Part shown: positions 61,900-64,000 of the stretch, piece after piece
Layout: the number at the start of each line of letters is the position of its first letter
Position numbering within the stretch: the first letter of the stretch is position 1
NCBI GenBank assembly: GCA_021201335.1
Contig: JAJQFD010000044.1
Coordinates: 26,356-90,355, forward strand
Direction: 5' to 3'
Length of the DNA stretch: 64,000 bases
From: Bacteroides sp.
GTDB taxonomy: Bacteria > Bacteroidota > Bacteroidia > Bacteroidales > Bacteroidaceae
Program-made: the position numbers and the translations under genes
The notes under the pieces: generated by a model
The model's input: the letters and a program-made list of their open reading frames with translations, nothing else
Told to the model about the DNA's origin: nothing
Databases searched by the model: none

Positions 61900-64000
61900 A
61901 TGAAGACAAGAAAGTGGCCGGCGCAACTTATTGCGGCATTTATTATCCTTTCATTCGGTGCTTGTCAGGATTGGGGCGAAACGGATCCGCCTGCAGGCAA
62001 TCAGATTTATCCGAAACTGGAGCAAGTAGCCAGTTATACCTTTGATGAGGATATTGATCCTACAGTTATCCAACTCTTTGCCTATGGCGACGGAGATACA
62101 CCCGTGATATCGGATGATGAAGATCGCGGAAATGTACTTCACATGAACAAGGGTTATGCGCGTATTTCCAACCCGCTGAATAACGTAAAAGCACAAAACG
62201 GAGTTTCACTTACTTTCTGGGTGAAACAAGCTGTTATCACGGATGAAGAAACCAGTGAAGAACAGCAAGACCTGGAAGGAGCTATTTTCTCTTTCCAGAA
62301 TCAAAACGGTACTCAACGCATGTTCTTCACAGCCAATGGATGGCTTAACTATGAAGGCGTAGACGGTACCTACGAAGATAATAATCCTGCAACCGTCAAA
62401 ACCGGATTAATGAGTGCCGGCGAATGGCACTTTATAGCAATAGCCGTAACAAATAATGGCTATTTTGTCTATGTGGATGGTCTGAAGAAAATCGAACGAA
62501 CAGTGACAGATTTTGATTGCTCTAAAATTGTTCAGTTCATGGCTTCCGTACCTTATATATATTTAGGATATGGCTCTGACAGTCGGACGAAAGAAATGTG
62601 GCTGGACGATTTGACAATTTATCGCAATACCATTACCACGAAAGAATGGACTCCTCCAAGTACAGGCACTGCCGAAGACGTTTTGGTTCCTGTGCCCGAT
62701 CCAGTTTACTTTAACAACTTTGAAAGAGGTTTGGGAGGTAGTTCAATTGTAGGTTCCGGAAAACTTGAAACGTTTGGTGGAAACTTTGGCACTGTTTTCC
62801 AGAATGTAGGCGGGGCACAACGCACCAACTATCTTTTATTGCCGGAAGATGTATTGTCACATTCCAGTGGTACTAAAGAATTAACAATCAGCTGCTGGGT
62901 GAATGCATCCAAAGCCGGAGCTTCTGCTGATTACATGTGGGCACCTTTATTCATGGCCTATGGAGCAGCACCGGTAAATAACACGAACACTTCCCCCGTA
63001 TTGGCCTGTCAATACCGAGGCGTAGTAGCTATAAATACCAATGGGCCAGACAATGTAGGCGATAACTGGTGCGATTACACCGATGCACAAAACGATGCAG
63101 GTGAAAATACATTGTACTATAATGATACGGATTGGCTGGCCGACCAACAATGGCATCTTTATACAGCCGTCTTTACAGAAACAACAGCTGCGGTTTATTT
63201 TGATGGAGAATTGAAGAACTCATGGACCATTACCGGTTCAGGTGCCGGAGAAACTGTGGGTAGTTTATTTAGCGGTACTGATCTGAAATATATATGTCTG
63301 GGAGGTAACCAGGCTTGGAACTGGGAGGACAACGACCCAGGATTCATGTTCGACGACATAGCCATTTATAATAAAGCATTATCGGCAGACCAAGTGAAGA
63401 CCATCGTTAAAAGTAAAACTGTACCTACACCGGTTTACTTTAATAATTTCGAACAAGGAATTGGTGAATGTACGATACAAGGCACAGGAAAGCTCGATGC
63501 TGCAGGAGGTAATTTTGGCACTGTATTCCAGAATGTAGGCGGAGCACAACGCACCAACTACCTGTTATTACCATCGGATGTCCTGACACGCTCCAGTGCT
63601 ACTAAGGAGTTATCAATCAGCTGCTGGGTGAATGCATCCAAGGCCGGAGCATCCGGTGATTACATGTGGGCACCTTTATTCATGGCCTATGGAGCAGCAC
63701 CGGTAAATAACACGAACACTTCCCCCGTATTGGCCTGTCAATACCGAGGCGTAGTAGCTATAAATACCAATGGGCCAGACAATGTAGGCGATAACTGGTG
63801 CGATTACAGCGATGCACAAAACGATGCAGGCAAAAACATCTTGTATCATAACGATACGGACTGGCTGGCCGACCAACAATGGCATCTATATACAGTTGTC
63901 TTTACCGAAACTACGGCTGCGGTTTACATTGACGGAGAAGTGAAAAACTCATGGACAATCAGTGGATCGGGTGCCGGAGAAACGGTAGGTACTCTCTTCA
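61900..64000 (+). CDS. LamG-repeat lipoprotein (runs off window)
   Basis: At least 700 residues with no stop before the window end. The signal ends LSFGAC (Cys22), so it is a surface lipoprotein. Residues about 45-250 are a first concanavalin/LamG-like domain (SYTFDEDIDPT, VSLTFWVKQ, SAGEWHFIAIAVTNNG, MWLDDLTIYR). From about residue 268 (PVYFNNFERGLGG) two LamG modules of 243 residues repeat (62701 and 63430), each with SCWVNASKAGAS and DWLADQQWHLYT. LamG domains bind carbohydrate or mediate adhesion. Position downstream of the HTCS and its operator-like promoter suggest a glycan-binding role. A third module may follow outside the window. Confidence 0.85.
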   Translation, partial: MKTRKWPAQLIAAFIILSFGACQDWGETDPPAGNQIYPKLEQVASYTFDEDIDPTVIQLFAYGDGDTPVISDDEDRGNVLHMNKGYARISNPLNNVKAQNGVSLTFWVKQAVITDEETSEEQQDLEGAIFSFQNQNGTQRMFFTANGWLNYEGVDGTYEDNNPATVKTGLMSAGEWHFIAIAVTNNGYFVYVDGLKKIERTVTDFDCSKIVQFMASVPYIYLGYGSDSRTKEMWLDDLTIYRNTITTKEWTPPSTGTAEDVLVPVPDPVYFNNFERGLGGSSIVGSGKLETFGGNFGTVFQNVGGAQRTNYLLLPEDVLSHSSGTKELTISCWVNASKAGASADYMWAPLFMAYGAAPVNNTNTSPVLACQYRGVVAINTNGPDNVGDNWCDYTDAQNDAGENTLYYNDTDWLADQQWHLYTAVFTETTAAVYFDGELKNSWTITGSGAGETVGSLFSGTDLKYICLGGNQAWNWEDNDPGFMFDDIAIYNKALSADQVKTIVKSKTVPTPVYFNNFEQGIGECTIQGTGKLDAAGGNFGTVFQNVGGAQRTNYLLLPSDVLTRSSATKELSISCWVNASKAGASGDYMWAPLFMAYGAAPVNNTNTSPVLACQYRGVVAINTNGPDNVGDNWCDYSDAQNDAGKNILYHNDTDWLADQQWHLYTVVFTETTAAVYIDGEVKNSWTISGSGAGETVGTLF
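62701..64000 (+). repeat. 729-bp tandem LamG modules with 152-bp exact identity
   Basis: Module 1 starts at 62701 and module 2 at 63430, an offset of 729 bp. The stretch 62928-63079 is identical to 63657-63808 base for base, while other parts differ at many positions. The mosaic points to recent duplication or gene conversion between modules, and it is prone to assembly collapse. Confidence 0.85.

Noticed and set aside
62947..63885. Two similar 69-codon minus-strand frames inside the LamG gene
   Set aside because: They are antisense shadows of the duplicated LamG module; the plus-strand frame carries a signal peptide and domains.
1..64000. tRNA, rRNA and insertion sequences
   Set aside because: I scanned by eye for T-loop GGTTCGA patterns, rRNA cores and transposase motifs and found none; this is not a computed search.

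Overview
The window looks like a chromosomal segment of an anaerobic Bacteroidota bacterium of the order Bacteroidales, most likely close to Parabacteroides, Dysgonomonas or Macellibacteroides. The sequence is AT-rich. Promoters carry the Bacteroidetes -7 element TAnnTTTG, often with TTTG 19-20 nt upstream. Protein families are typical of the group: hybrid two-component regulator, GH51/GH43 arabinosidases, SPOR lipoprotein, Bacteroidetes-only DUFs. The species assignment is inference.

Layout. 1-520: start of the histidine operon (hisG) behind a four-histidine leader peptide and an attenuator. 0.5-6.8 kb: thioesterase, DsbD, Dabb protein, uridine kinase, lytic transglycosylase MltF, and a divergent DJ-1/HxlR pair. 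6.8-14.8 kb: a cluster of zinc-ribbon/AraC/GyrI-type regulators, an esterase, a two-gene ThrE-type exporter, a thioesterase and a HAD phosphatase. 14.9-24.9 kb: pncB, MscS channel, Fpg/Nei-like protein, a lipoprotein, a barrel-like protein, two more zinc-ribbon proteins, an HD hydrolase and a LytS/LytTR two-component pair. 25.2-29.1 kb: an McrBC-like (type IV restriction) gene pair. 29.5-36.7 kb: a secreted lipoprotein with a ubiquitin-like C-terminal domain, a methyltransferase, a rhomboid-TPR protease, a TPR histidine kinase, and an orphan decarboxylase beta-subunit-like protein coupled to an HXXEE membrane protein. 36.8-48.6 kb: pyrophosphatase, NlpE-like lipoprotein, a truncated AraC gene, a PAS-LuxR regulator, histidinol-phosphatase, ABC-F ATPase, SPOR lipoprotein, SDR, a YtxH/holin-like envelope operon and ManA. 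48.8-52.5 kb: a galactose operon (galM, sugar MFS, galK). 52.6-64 kb: an arabinan/arabinoxylan locus with GH43, GH51, GH43, a hybrid two-component system and a repetitive LamG lipoprotein that runs off the window.

Structure not explained by proteins. (i) Three copies of a roughly 65-nt transcription unit lie on the minus strand (about 25.1, 37.5 and 38.8 kb). Each has a full -33/-7 promoter, a near-identical 5' half and a Rho-independent terminator, and I read them as a paralogous small-RNA family. (ii) GTGGAC direct repeats occur upstream of both the divergent GH43/HTCS promoters and the LamG gene and are candidate HTCS operators. (iii) There are arrays of 22-23-bp dyad repeats at 39.2 kb and 61.6 kb, and a perfect 44-bp palindrome at 61.66 kb. 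(iv) Four genes are broken by a single-base change in a homopolymer (T7, T6, A8, G7), mcrB has an in-frame UGA, and one AraC gene is truncated. The homopolymer pattern suggests either indel errors in the assembly or phase-variable tracts.

How the genes work together. In the arabinan locus the HTCS should sense an arabino-oligosaccharide and activate the divergent GH43-GH51-GH43 operon and the LamG lipoprotein. The galactose operon would feed sugars released from pectic side chains into glycolysis. Several regulators here (two AraC-GyrI fusions, stand-alone GyrI domains, HxlR/DJ-1, LytTR) look like sensors of small or hydrophobic compounds. No SusC/SusD pair, rRNA, tRNA, transposase or CRISPR array was seen.
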